64,000 nt of DNA from assembly GCA_963691655.1 (NCBI GenBank), contig OY829327.1, positions 82,720,019-82,784,018 of the forward strand, written 5' to 3'. The position numbers were made by a program, and so were the translations under genes. Source of the DNA: Toxonevra muliebris. Lineage: Eukaryota > Arthropoda > Insecta > Diptera > Pallopteridae. Below the pieces are notes generated by a model. It had not been told where the DNA came from, made no database searches, and saw nothing but the letters and a program-made list of their open reading frames with translations. Positions 20,128 to 31,238 of the stretch are shown piece by piece (within the stretch, counting starts at the first letter, position 1; every line of letters begins with the position of its first letter).

Positions 20128-22706
20128 GGTTAGGTTGGAGTGGCAGCCTTCTGCTTGAAAGCACACTTAAGCAAATTTAGGCTCATTGTGATACCACAGT
20201 ACGGCGCGACTCCCCCATTTACGGATTGGAGAACCATGAGGATTCCATAATGAATCTGCCCTTAATATTTACGGATGATAGCTCGGACAGACTAGTGAAG
20301 AAAGGTGAGCCCAGGAGTTTTAGTCTCCTCCTGGCCAGGGATGGGCATTCGCACATGAAATGGAGGACAGAAGTCATTGAATGGCAGTCCTAGTCGTGCA
20401 GCATGTCTCCCCATTATGCAGTGTCCCGTGAGCACCGAAGTCGTAATGCTGATGGAGTTTCTTCTAAGGTTGAGTAGCTGTCTAGTTCGTCTATTGTCCA
20501 TAGTGGTCCATGTTAGCCTGGTAATACCACAGGTATGCTCCGCTACCCAGGATCTTTTTGCTTCCTCAAGGTAGTTTTGCTTAATGGCTAATTTAATAGA
20601 CGTAAGAGGGACACCAATGGTGCAGGTAGGTGATATATCTGTAAGTTGCGAGCCCTGTTTTGCTAACTCGTCGGCATTGCAGTTACCTGAAATATTCATA
20701 TGTCCAGGCACCCAATATAGGTGGACCTGAGAGTGACTTGACAAAATGTTGAGTGAAGATCGGCAGTCGAGAACAAGCTTTGATGTAGTGAAAACATCGG
20801 CAAGGGACTTGATTGCTGCTTGGCTGTCCGTGTAGATGCGGATATTCGTATCGAATGAATCGTTCCGCCTGAAAGACGCTGCAATGGTCAGGAAGTCGGA
20901 AAGAGAGTCTGAGATCTAACTTACTAGAGAAGATGCCACAGCCGACTCTTTCCTCCGATTTGGATCCATCTGTATAGATGTCAATTGAATTGTCAGTGAC
21001 CACCTCGTCATTAACCCATTCCTCTCTACTGGGGATATGAATGAAGAACGAAGAAGCGAGTTAGGGCACTGAGTCTGGCAGCAGAGCACTTAGCTTGTTG
21101 CTCGACCACTGCCTAATAGAGCCAGGAAGTGACTCGAGGTTGAAGACCCCATCTTGTTCCTAATACCCTCTTACAGCAGTAGAAAGCGCAAGAGGCTTTC
21201 CGTACTCTCTCTGCTATATTAGCTTTCCATTGAAGTTTAGGATCAAGAACAAGTCCTAAATATTTGACGCGCTTGCTAAGGCAAAGCGATGTATCATTAA
21301 TTTTGGGTAGGGCAAAAGTTGGTATTTTATACTTTCTAGTAAAAAGCATAACCTCTGTTTTGGCAGGATTAACATTAAGACCGAATTCACGGCACCAGTG
21401 AGACAGAATGCTAAGTGAGTGATTTAGCCGTTCTGAAAGAGTAGCAACGTATTTGCCGGATACTGCAATAGCAATGTCATCTGCATAAGCTATTATTTTG
21501 CAGCCGGTTTGGTCTAATCTGTTTAGCAGTGTGTTCACCGCCAGATTCCAAATAAGAGGCGATAATACACCTCCTTGTGGTGTGCCCCTATTGACAACCT
21601 TTTTGACTTTATCATTTCCGATAGAGGAGCTGATGATACGTGTTTTAAGTAGTTGTCCTATAAATCTAACCAGATTAACATCAAGGTTAAGATTTATTAA
21701 GGAATTAACGACAGCGTAGGGGCAGACATTGTTGAAAGCCCCCTCGATATCGAGAAACACTGCAAGCGTGTATTCTTTGTTGGAAAGTGATTTCTCAACT
21801 TCCTCAATGAGTACATGTAGCGCTGTTTCCACAGACTTCCCTTTAGTATAGGCATGCTGTGATTTGGATAAAAGAGTGGGATTGATAGAGTTCCTGATAT
21901 GAAAATCAAGAACCCTTTCTAATGTTTTTAAGAGAAAGGAGGACAGACTGATCGGTCTGAAGTCCTTTGGGTTGGTATGGGTCGCCTTCCCTGCTTTGGG
22001 TATGAAGACTACACGAGCCTCTCTCCAGCTTTTGGGGTGTACGAGAATTTTAGGCAAGCATTATAAATTTGCAATAGCCATGATGTTACGTGTTCAGCTC
22101 CTTGTTGACTATCCGCGGGAATGATACCATCTGGCCCTGGAGATTTATAGGGGCTGAAGGATTTGATGGGAGGGGTTACTTAAAGGATGATCGGTCACAG
22201 GAGGACTATGATCAACGAAGGTTTCACTCCCCGGAAAATGAGTATTCAGGAGCACCTCTAAGGTCTCGATTCCAGAAACAGTCCAGTGAAAATCAGCTTT
22301 TTGGATACAGTCGAGAGCCTTAGGAGTCGTATTGAGGAGTTTTCGAAGTCGATTGGTCTCGGAAGCGCTTTCTATGCTACCACAGAAGTTCCTCCAAGAC
22401 GCCCTTTTGGCTTTTCTTATAGCGTACTTAAGTTCCCTTTGTTTTGATTTAAAGAGAAACCAGTCATTAAAAGCCTTGGCTCTATTAAAGAGTCTTCTAC
22501 ATACTTTTCGAAGCTCTGCAATCTCCGAGGTCCACCATAAAGGTTTGGTCTTACCTCTAGGTTTGGAAGAATTGCATGCCGATTTGGCAGCAGTGTTAAA
22601 AAGTGCTGTAATGGAGTTTACCTCTCGCAGTGGTTATTTATAGCGGGTAAAGCAGGCTGTATGCCACACTCAATAATGGCATGGAATTTTGTCCAGTCAG
22701 TACGCT
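20128..22706 (-). mobile_element. 5'-truncated non-LTR retrotransposon (I group, LOA-like) with 14-bp target duplication
   Basis: The duplication TAATAAGTTGAATA is at 20114-20127 and 22707-22720. The element runs leftward. Its 3' tail on the minus strand is made of CCTAACC-type units, not poly(A). It retains the end of the linker before the reverse transcriptase, then RT, RNase H and a C-terminal region; the endonuclease is missing. Domain order and RT sequence suggest an RNase H-bearing clade such as LOA, but clade is inference. Confidence 0.9.
20292..22643 (-). pseudogene. LINE ORF2 relic: linker, reverse transcriptase, RNase H
   Basis: Reading leftward from about 22630, a linker rich in R, K and W (PLWWTSEIAELRK) precedes the RT. 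RT motifs lie in an open stretch at 22057-21113: FRPISLSSFLLKTLERV, AVFLDIEGAFNNV with the first catalytic D, RGTPQGGVLSPL, AYADDIAIA with the catalytic DD pair, and VKYLGLVLDPKL. The RNase H follows after frame breaks: IYTDGSKSEE (first D) near 20980, and LYWVPGHMNISGN plus ADELAK near 20700. A C-terminal segment (SVLTGHCIMGRHAARLG) closes it. The protein copied its own RNA at nicked chromosomal DNA. Several frameshifts and stops inactivate this copy. Confidence 0.88.
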
Positions 22707-22720
22707 TAATAAGTTGAATA

Positions 22721-24496
22721 AGTTGCACACAAAATATTTTTTATAACTATTGTTGAATTATCCATAGTATGTTTGAGCACATGAAGAAAATGTGCAACGT
22801 TCTGTAAATTAATATTTCACTTTTTTGTTTGAACATGACGTCGATTGTTGATTTTACGATTTTCGTTTTAATTCATAAATATTAAATGTTCGTTGAAAAT
22901 ATCAAATACGCATAGACTAAAAGTTTAATCATCTTTTGAATACGAGCAGCGGTTGGCGACATTATTCGAATTAATAGAGCCACTGAAATTTTTATTATTT
23001 CTTAGGTTTTGAAAACGATGGAGATACTGCCCACATGCTTAAGAATTCACAATCTCGTGGAGTTGCCCATATGTACAATTGCAAAAATGTTTACCTTCTT
23101 TATGCAATTTTACTTTTAATTTTGTAAATGAATTGTTGAAAGTAGGTCAGTTGTTGTTTTCGTTTCCGGCTGTGTGATTCACCAGGCAGGCACTAGCCTC
23201 CAATACTACCCAGCTTGGTTGTTTTTTTTTTATCATTTTGGTATTAATGCTCTAGCAATTTCCCTTGTCGTCTTAGAGTTGGCAGGGATGGAGGGAAGTA
23301 TTCGAAAAAACCACAATGAGTGTATTCGCATGTAAAACAGTTTCGAAATTTTCAAATTGAAATCTGTGGATAAAGCTGGGAGGGAAAACTGAGTGAAAAA
23401 GGTGCGAAGGAGGCGAGCTATTAAGAGTAAACATGCTCAAGCCACTTGGTTGATGCAGCTATCAAAAAACAAATTTTACTATTATTTTCAATTATACTTG
23501 TTGCAGTTGTTATAGCAAAAACACTGACAATATTAAAGATGCAGTCTAATTTCGATTTACGAAATGCTCAAATTTACAGATATAACTTAAAAAAAAGATG
23601 CACAACTCTAGCACATAGAAAATAAACAGAAACGCATATGTTAAGTAATTTCGATATGTGTGTATATTTTTTAGTGAAATTGAAAGTGCACAGTAGTTAA
23701 AAGTTTTCCTATACCTGAAAAAATTTCTAGTTTTGCATATTAATTTTCAATTCACTGCGAAAACTGATTTGCACCAGCGCACTTAAAATATATTATCGAT
23801 TTTCAGCACTTGTAAGTTTTCTATACCATAAAATTTTACCCACGCACAATGTCGAAGGGGCAAACGAAATCACAGGAAAGCAAATCTACACTTTTATATA
23901 ACGTTTGGATAGAAAATGGAAAAAATCAAGAAAATCTCTATCATTTGCGAGAGGAGTGGGGGGGGGGGGGTTGAATAACATTAGCCTATGCACACACACA
24001 CTCTATATAGGGTAGGTTCCTTTGAATGACTTACATTACAATTGGTAGCATTTTTATTTAATTTATTTTTTGTACTTGAATTTTTTCATTTAAATAACAG
24101 CAATAAAAGCGACAGATAAAATTTTTGTCCGCCGCTTTCGCCACTTTCGTTTTTCTATAATGGCCGACCGACCCTACCGCACAACTTCCTACTACTCAAC
24201 TTGCAACGGCCAATGAATTTACTGCGAATAAAACTTTTTCAACAAATGAATCTCGAAATTTATTACAAAATAAAAAATTTTCAATAATCATTTCAGAAAA
24301 GCAAAATGACTACAAGTAAATTAACTTTCAATGGGGTCAGTTACGCTGGTAAAAAGCTACGGTGAATAAATTGAGGAATGGAATGAATGAGTAGGATACA
24401 AATTTGAGAAGTTTTCTTATTTTGTACTCTACGACCGGCGTTAACAAAATGTAGAGATCACCATTGACGTCTTAAAAAAACTGAGCACTTAGCACT
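22721..24496. other. AT-rich stretch without a supported gene
   Basis: It holds a 13-base G-run near 23958-23970 and a CA repeat near 23992. It begins with the second target duplication of the LINE and ends at the TA next to the DD37E element. No coding motif seen. Confidence 0.45.
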
Positions 24497-24498
24497 TA

Positions 24499-25538
24499 AG
24501 GAGTGAGATTGAAAAAATCTTAACACACGTTTTACCTAATAATTTTTTTGGGTGTAAAATTTAAAAACTTCTTTGATCTAGTAATCTTTGAAAGATATGT
24601 CAGTTGTTATTTTTAATCAAAATGAGTTATCAAAATGAGTTGATCAAAATGAGTTAAGAAAAAGAAGTACCTCTTAAAATTATTAAAAATTTTCAAAAAA
24701 ATCCAAATTGGTCCTACCAAAAATTGAAGGTCTGCCGTCAAACTGTTTCCAATGTTATTAAACAGTTTCAGGAGAATTTGACCATCGGTTAGAAACCTTG
24801 GTATTGGGAAAGCCAAGAAAATAGAAAGCATTTGGAAAATATCTCCAAACACATCTGGTAGAAAAGCTGCCCGGTTAGCCCAGTGCTCTGACTACTTGGT
24901 GCGAAAAGTTAAAGCCGATGTAGGTTTGAAAACATACAAAGTCCAAAAAGTTCCAGACAGGAATGCTGCAAAAAATTTAGATGCCAAAAGTAGGACTCGG
25001 AAATTGAAATCGAATTTCATACAAAAATATTCATGTTGTATAATGGACGACGAAACGTATGTACTGGCAGATTTTACGCAGCTTCCGGGTCAAAATTTGT
25101 ATGTTGCTCATTCTCGAGGAAATGTCGAAGAACAATTTAGAATCCAAAAGCAGACAAAATTTCTTAAAAAATTCCTGGTATGGCAAGCTATATGCAGTTG
25201 CGGCAAAAGAAGCAAGTCATTTGTTACAGTGGGCTCTATAAATACCGAAATATATATCAGAGAATGTTTGAAAACAAAGACTTCTTCCTTTCATAAGAGA
25301 GCACAATGTGTCCACATGTTTTTGGACCGATTTGGCATCATGTTACTACGGCAAGAAAGCTCTGGAGTGGTACCAAAGTAATAACATAGTTTTTGTACCA
25401 AGAGAGGCCAATCCTCCAAATTGTCCGGAGCTAAGACCAGTGGAGAGATATTGGGCTCTTGTGAAAAGAAACTTAAGGAGCACAAAAAAAGTGTCTCAAA
25501 ATATCGAAGATTTTAAAAGGAGATGGGCAAACTGTTCT
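24499..25538 (+). mobile_element. DD37E element, family A copy 2, 3'-truncated
   Basis: The left end is AGGAGTGAGATTG after TA (24497-24498). The sequence follows the family through the transposase, then stops abruptly at 25538, where a Tc1 fragment in the other orientation begins. The right inverted end is absent. Near 24617-24656 a TCAAAATGAGTT unit is repeated three times. Confidence 0.88.
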
Positions 25539-25540
25539 TA
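24646..25540 (+). pseudogene. ITmD37E-like transposase, family A copy 2, C-terminus lost
   Basis: The N-terminal helix-turn-helix segment is present but interrupted; the ATG near 24646 is followed at once by a TAA. A 161-codon open stretch (24896-25381) holds CCIMDDETYVLADF with the first D, FLVWQAICSCGK, and INTEIYIRECLKT, which copies 1 and 3 have lost in part. HMFLDRFGI follows. In the next frame, FWTDLASCYYGKKALEW carries the second D and CPELRPVERYWALVKR carries the E. Counted on this copy, 37 residues separate them. The reading is cut inside RRWANCS. It is the best source for the middle of the family protein, but frameshifted and truncated. Confidence 0.88.
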
Positions 25541-26090
25541 GCTAACGTATGGAAGTGTAATATCCCCTAAATCGTATTTATAATCGTTGTATCTCATAAT
25601 TTCCCGAATGTTATGCGTTGGACTCATACCATTAGCTTAAAAGCAACCCCAGAACACAATACAACCTACTTGGGGCTTTACCGTACCCTGTGTATGTCTA
25701 GGTCAATGTGGCTTTTTTACAAATTTTTTTCTGTCTGAACCGCACGTGTTCGTTTTGCAGTTGTTAAAAAGGTAATTTTTTGTATTTGTGAGGGAATTTT
25801 AAATGAATTAATCGATTTTTCTTAGAGTAAACGCTTTTTCGGCAATGTTGTATGCGCTTAATCCACTTTTTCTGGTTCGTCGTTTTAAGGTTGATGATGA
25901 TATATCTCGGTTCCACTTTCTGATTCGCTTTCATCAATTTTGTGATTTCGTTAGTTTTTCCACACGTTTCTTTGTGAGGTCTTCCACCTCTATGATGTAG
26001 ATCAACAATACCGCCGTTAACAATAAGCGAAATCTTCGACTTGTGTATTGAATGTTTTGTCAAAATTTCTTTTTGAGATAAACTATAACT
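25540..26090 (-). mobile_element. Tc1-like fragment: N-terminal and middle part, inverted
   Basis: Read leftward from about 26063, NGGIVDLHHRGGRPHKET and a basic stretch resemble the second DNA-binding half of a Tc1 transposase. Further left, 25540-25700 matches the reverse complement of the middle of the Tc1 copy at 50390-50530 (TTTCGGGAAATT region, aligned by eye). Its left end is internal transposase sequence joined directly to the truncated DD37E element. Confidence 0.72.
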
Positions 26091-26559
26091 CCTCCTTTCA
26101 ATCTAAGTCCAACTGAGAGCCATTGAATGCTCGTGAAGCGAAGAATTGGCACGAATACGTTTAAGAAACTGGAGTATCGGTATGAGGATGCTCAAAAGGA
26201 ATGGAAGCGAGTTCAAATCGATCAGAAAAAACTTTTAATAGAGCCAATGCCACGTAGAGGTGCAACAGTAATCGATAATAATGGATATGCCATAAAGTTT
26301 TGAAAACTTTTTCGATTTTTCACATTGACTTTTTCTAGTTGCAAATGTTTTGACCTCTTCAATTCAGACTTTAATTTAATATAACTTCATTCTTTTTTTT
26401 TTTGCAACATAATTTTATACTTTTAATTTTTTTTAATAAATTGCAATAAATGCACTTCGTTTCAAATAAAAAAGATTTTTGATAAAAATTATTTTAGTGA
26501 ACTTAAGAAGTCATTAAAAGTACAAGTGATTTTGGTTGCAGGTGATATGACCGGCACTG
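26091..26559 (+). mobile_element. Tc1-like fragment: C-terminal part and right inverted end
   Basis: This aligns with 50660-51067: the same GAGAGCCATTGAATGCTC block after the third catalytic residue, the same AT-rich trailer, and the same right end TATGACCGGCACTG followed by TA (26560-26561). It is joined head-to-head with the inverted N-terminal part at about 26090, so the 5' two thirds of the element are flipped. Confidence 0.78.
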
Positions 26560-26561
26560 TA

Positions 26562-26720
26562 CATTCATGCCACTCAATCGCATTGTTTCCAACAATTTAT
26601 AAACTGTTTACAAATCCAATCGATACAGTTACATGAGAGCTGTCCATCGTACCTAAAAAAGGATAAATGTAAAATTACTGGGCAAAAATGACTGTGAACT
26701 ATTTTCAACCCTTTACCCCA
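26562..26720. other. Short spacer
   Basis: No feature seen between the Tc1 right end and the TTAA site at 26721-26724. Confidence 0.4.
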
Positions 26721-26860
26721 TTAAGGGATGGTCCGAAAAATCGATTTTTTTTATTTAAAACTTTTGACGTAGACAACGAGTTTTATGAGAAAGAAGAGGG
26801 GGCAATGTATGGTCCTGGAATCGCTGATTAACCGTAAGTTACATCATTTGTAAGTACCAT

Positions 26861-27648
26861 CAGATTAGATTAGATTAATACTGAGGTGGGCAATAATTTC
26901 CCAGATCACTGCGGCCATCTAGGGCCTATTGTGATATACCTCAAAGATTATTGTGTTTATAGTTCTCCTATGAGTTTATTTCCTTTGAGGAAATTTAATA
27001 TCTCTTTAGGAGAACAATCCGCAATGTCTTGCGGTTGTAGGATAGAGTTTCCCAAGTAACGAAGACGGGTCCTCATTAGACCTTCACAGTGGCATAAAAT
27101 ATGTTCTGCTGTTTCTTCTTCCTCGTTACATATTCGGCACGTATCGTCTTGTGCTAGTCCCAAGTTCGATAGGTGTTTTTTGACCCTACAGTGCCCTGTA
27201 TAGAATCCTGTGGCAATTCGGATTTGGTTCCTGCCTAAATTAAGTAGTTGTTTAGTTCTGCGTTGACAGATCTTTGGCATGAATGATTTGGCTTGTCTGT
27301 TACCGGTGGTTTCCCTCTAGTATTGTAGCGAGTTACTGTCCAGCCAATTTTTTAAACTGATTTTAACGGAACTCCATGGTAGACCGCAGAATGGTCGTGG
27401 TCCAGTGAATTCACTGGGTGATCCTTTCCTTGCAAGTTCGTCCGCCATTTCATTGCCTACATGTCCTCTATGCCCAGGCACCCAAATGAGTTGTACTCTG
27501 TTATGAGAAGCTAGACAGATTAGGAGCTGTAGGCAGTCCCAAACTAGTTTGGAGGTTATTTTATATGCAGTTAGTGCAAGAAGAGCCGCTTTGCTGTCAG
27601 AGTGTATGTAAATGTTCTGTTTTCATACTCCCTTAGGCAAAGCTCGAT
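26861..27648 (-). mobile_element. 5'-truncated LINE (RNase H and C-terminus) nested in the TTAA element
   Basis: The 11-bp duplication GTAAGTACCAT (26850-26860 and 27649-27659) marks both ends. On the minus strand the 3' tail consists of TAATCTAATCTAATCTG-type units. The element starts inside the RNase H coding region. The same LINE with the same 5' truncation point lies at 63675-64000. Confidence 0.88.
26957..27640 (-). pseudogene. LINE ORF2 C-terminal relic: RNase H plus zinc-knuckle-like end
   Basis: Reading leftward, IYIHSDSKAALLALTAY carries a catalytic D of RNase H near 27600, and IWVPGHRGHVGNEMADELAR lies near 27480. PFCGLPWSSVKISLKNW follows near 27360. A frame break precedes the final open stretch (27280-26957), which holds RRTKQLLNLGRNQ and CRICNEEEETAEHILCHC, a C-x2-C-x8-H-x3-C pattern (here CRIC...HILC) typical of the end of I-group LINE proteins. 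RNase H removes the RNA strand during retrotransposition. The copy lacks RT and endonuclease, so it is inert. Confidence 0.85.
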
Positions 27649-28233
27649 GTAAGTACCATGCTTGTAAATCTTTAAACTCGTTTTTCTCGAAACCATTTTT
27701 TTCGGGACGGTGGACACGATTCACAAAAAACCACTTGTCCAATTGACTTGAAATTTTACAAGGCTACTAAGCACATTTATAGGTATGGCCTTATCTAGGA
27801 TTATGGCGAAAGCATTTGTTTAACTAATGTTTTTAATGCAAAATATAAACAAAAACAGGGCGAAAAACCGTCATTTTTTTTCAAACGTCTTTAAATTGAT
27901 TTAAATTGAAGAAATTTTTTTTCTTATTCCCTAGATGAAGCGATAGCAGGAAGTCTCACGATTACAAAATGGGTTACATTTTGTGTTTCAGAATATTTAA
28001 ACCGGAGATATCATGTCCACCATGGAGCAACTATTTTCGGCAGGCTCAAGTTCGAGACGTCGAATGAACCATCATTAACAAAGATATTTTTAACATTAAA
28101 AACGAAAATAATTGTTCAAAACCTGTAGAAAAACTTGCAAAAAATCTCGAATAAAAATACTGAAAAGCTTTTCATTTACAACGATTTGAAAACATCGATA
28201 TTTTGCACCATCTCGGGTAGAATACCCCCTTAA

Positions 28234-28887
28234 CTGCTATAGCAACAATTACAAACTCGTTCTTTTTACATAATCGTCTCAACAGATTGTCATTTTCTTG
28301 ACATCATCCATCCAATGTAGGATGTCTCATATTTAAGTATGACCGAATTTTCATTTACTTATACATATGTAAATATACACACCGATATGTTTGTGCATAT
28401 GTATGTATATGTATACGACAAATTGACGCAAATTGAAACGCGGTTCATTGTAATGGAAAATGAAGAAGAATTACCTTTATTTTATTTTTTTTTTTGGTAT
28501 GTTTTGTTGAGTATCTACTTCTGCATTTAAATAAAAGTATTTCATTTCAACTAACACAAAAGTGAAAGTCCATACAAAAAGAGACAAAAGAAAAAATGGA
28601 AAAATTTAATAAGTAACAAATTGTAGCGATTACAATGAGAAAAAATGTGCGATATCATAGTGAATGTTTGGCAACAATACACATTTCAATACAAAAAATT
28701 TGTGAACGAAGAACATTCAAATTAACTCGAGAAAATTATGTACACTATTTAATAATGGCAATAATATACAAGAGAAAATGGAAAAAAATAAAAACTCTCT
28801 ACCCAACAAATTGGGAAGATAATTTTTCAAAACAAAAATGCCCAAATATTTCACTGCGTACAATAAACAATTTTCCAATGCTCAATA
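28234..28887. other. Spacer
   Basis: AT-rich, with CATATGTATGTATATG-type microsatellite near 28395. The two open frames (28339-28530 and 28635-28913) show no motif, and the second runs into the mariner end. Confidence 0.4.
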
Positions 28888-29658
28888 TAAAGGGTTTTCC
28901 ATTTGAGACATAACAAATTTATCTATTAATAAAACACAGAATTTTTTGAGATATTGAGTTCGAATTTATTGTGGGTGTAGTGCAAGCATTACATTTTATG
29001 AATTAAATTTAGATTTCGGTCGTATGACCACCATAAGCCCGTTTACAGCGATCGATTTTTTGGACCCAATTTTCCACCACTCTCGCACACATTTCGACCG
29101 GAACGTTGGCAATTTCGCGTTAGATATTGTCTTTGAGCTCGTCTAAAGTTGCTGGCTTATAGGCATAGACCAGTGACTTGATATAGCCTCATAAAAAGAA
29201 ATCCAATGGCGTTAGATCGCATGAACGAAGCGGCCATTCCACCGGACCATTTCTCGAGACAACACATTCACCGAATTTTGCCTTTCAATAAATCGATTGT
29301 GAAGCGTGCTGTGTGGCTAGTGGCACCGTCTTGTTGAAATCACATATCGCTGATGTCAAGTTCTTCCAATTCTGGCCACAAATAATCTTCCAACATACAC
29401 GATAGCGCTCTCCATTGACGGTAACATGACGGTATTACGACCGAAAATTGGAGTAAGCGCTCTTAAAGTGACGACCACAGACTCAGAATTTCGATAATAA
29501 TTTTTAATAATTTTCAAGAGTTGCTGGTTGGTGAACTTAAACATGATGAAAATGTTGACTTTAACTAACCTTTTGACATTGACAGTACATTAAAAAACTT
29601 TAAAGGTGCGTTCATATAAAGATACGAAATTGTTATGTCCCTAATGGAAAACCCTTTA
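28888..29658 (-). mobile_element. rosa-like (DD41D) mariner deletion derivative
   Basis: Inverted ends AAAGGGTTTTCCATTTGAG and its partner (AAAGGGTTTTCCATTAGGG in reverse complement) are flanked by TATA/TA. About 0.77 kb remains of a usual 1.3 kb. Confidence 0.83.
28990..29544 (-). pseudogene. Mariner transposase with large internal deletion
   Basis: Reading leftward from 29544, the N-terminal helix-turn-helix (MFKFTNQQLLKIIKNYYRNS, then LRALTPIFGR) breaks off and continues, in a new frame, as VNGERYRVMLEDYLWPELEE. The DNA-binding second half and the first catalytic D are therefore deleted. FQQDGATSHTARF holds the second D near 29310 and RSCDLTPLDFF the third near 29190, about 41 residues apart when one frameshift is allowed; that spacing is known for the rosa group. 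KSLVYAYKPATLDELKD and VVENWVQKIDRCKRAYGGH finish the protein. An in-frame stop lies near 29125. The enzyme is dead; the short ends could still serve as a substrate. Confidence 0.82.
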
Positions 29659-29660
29659 TA

Positions 29661-30520
29661 ATACATACATGCATAAGTATGTATATGTGCACGTACACAC
29701 ACTAGCGGATCCAAAGGGGTTTTGAAATTCCTTACCGTTAGAAACTTCATACATTTTGATCATCGGTCATGAAGCAAAAAGAAAAATTTTAATGTGGCGA
29801 AAAAAATTTAACCCTCCTCTCCTCCTTAGGAAATCTGTGGATCTGATTGTAGGTATGTACATACATGTGTGTGTATTGGTATCCTTGTAGTCTTTCTTGT
29901 TTTTCTGCATGCGTTCTTATAGCCGTTTTTTCCAACGATAAAGCTTTCCACTTCATTAACGTTGAAAAATTTCATGCTTGAATAGTTTTCGTAGTGCTTC
30001 AGCTCCTTACACTGCCGCTGCTGCTGCTGGTTAATGCCGCCAAAGGGTTATGCCAATATGACACGGCACAATCAGTAAACGAGTAAGCATTGATGTGATT
30101 CATTCAAATGCTTCTACGCTATACGTTGTTCCACCCCGCTCGAATTCGAATTGTACCTAAAGTGCTTATGGAAGTTGAGAAACGACAACGGTGATTGTGC
30201 AACATGATTGCTTCCTATCGCATTTTTCATACTTCGACACGCACCCCTCGTCTTCCCTCAAAATGGGCATGTTGTATTTGCCAATAATGCTGTTTTTCTA
30301 TCGCTATGCTATAATTTAAAATCCCCTTTTCATATTTTCGTAGTAGCCAAAAGCAACAGCAATGATATCCTTGAAAATTTGTTCATTTGTAAGGTTCATT
30401 AATCAGTAATTGACTAAACTATTTTTGTAAGTATGTAAGTATACACTCAAATAAAAAATTGAGAAAAATACGCTACACAATCTGAGCATGGCAAGTCCAC
30501 AGTCCACCAGCTGACCCACT
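29661..30520. other. Spacer
   Basis: No gene supported. CATACATGCATAAGTATG-type microsatellite near 29663. A block from about 29703 to 29848 begins CTAGCGGATCC and ends near CTGTGGATC and may be a decayed small element, without clear ends. Confidence 0.35.
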
Positions 30521-30529
30521 ATTTTGGCC

Positions 30530-30813
30530 TTAGGTTAGGTTAAAAGGGCTGTATGTAGCTGCCAGCATACTTAACCTTACCTAAGGCCCAATCTCAGAAT
30601 CATTGAGTACTCTTTAGGAAGCTAAGAAAGAGTCTCTTCGAAGACATGTCTGTCTAGATACTTCTGCCAGTTACAGTTTTTTGTTTTCCTCATTACCCCA
30701 GCTCCTACCTGTAGTTATTTCTATATGGAATACCAAGTCTTTCTGCGTGCCTTCCAATGGGACAATGACTATTGAAGTGCCAGTTTGTTAGTAATAGTTT
30801 TTTCGTACGTCGC
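30530..30813 (-). mobile_element. 3' fragment of a LINE related to the one at 20128-22706
   Basis: The left end is TTAGGTTAGGTTA, the same tail type as the other LINE copies. Reading leftward from 30812, GRRTKKLLLTNWHFNSHCPI and GRHAERLGIPY match the C-terminal SVLTGHCIMGRHAARLG segment of the larger LINE. TTTTGGCC occurs at 30522-30529 and again near 30822-30829, a possible short target duplication. Confidence 0.7.
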
Positions 30814-31238
30814 CTATTTATTTTTGGCCAAATGACCACCTTATGTTCGCTGATTTTGTTGTTGCACCAACGCTATCGTTTTCTGGAGAGATTCACACCA
30901 ATGTGCCTTTTCTAAATCTATAAGAATCACCCCTCGCGGTCTAAGAAAAAAATCATTTTGCACTGTGCATTCAATAATTTTTGGTACGATTCTAAAATAT
31001 TTAATTTAGAATCGTGAAATGCAAATTGCTGCTATAAATGTCGTTTGCACGAGTAGAGTGCTATTATTGGGAGTATGAATGTATAAACTCGTAATTGTGA
31101 CTAACTTCATATCTATCATACGCGCCATTTTTTTGACATTGACAGCTATTCTATCTCGAAGAGCGCCAAAAATACTATAAGAATTGATCTGTCAAATAAT
31201 TTTCATAATTTTACAAAAGTGTTTTACTATAGCTGAAA

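Larger units (their letters stand above)
26725..28229. mobile_element. TTAA-flanked element (possibly piggyBac-like) carrying a LINE, copy 1
   Basis: TTAA lies at both edges (26721-26724 and 28230-28233). The inner ends are imperfect inverted repeats: GGGATGGTCCGAAAAATCGA at the left, and in reverse complement GGGGGTATTCTACCCGAGAT then GGTGCAAAATATCGATG at the right. A LINE (26861-27648) sits inside with its own 11-bp duplication; without it the element is about 0.7 kb. No transposase coding is seen. The right part recurs inverted at 63129-63674. The superfamily is inferred from TTAA only. Confidence 0.6.

Noticed and set aside
29703..29848. Block bracketed by CTAGCGGATCC and CTGTGGATC
   Set aside because: The ends are too short and no target duplication could be found.
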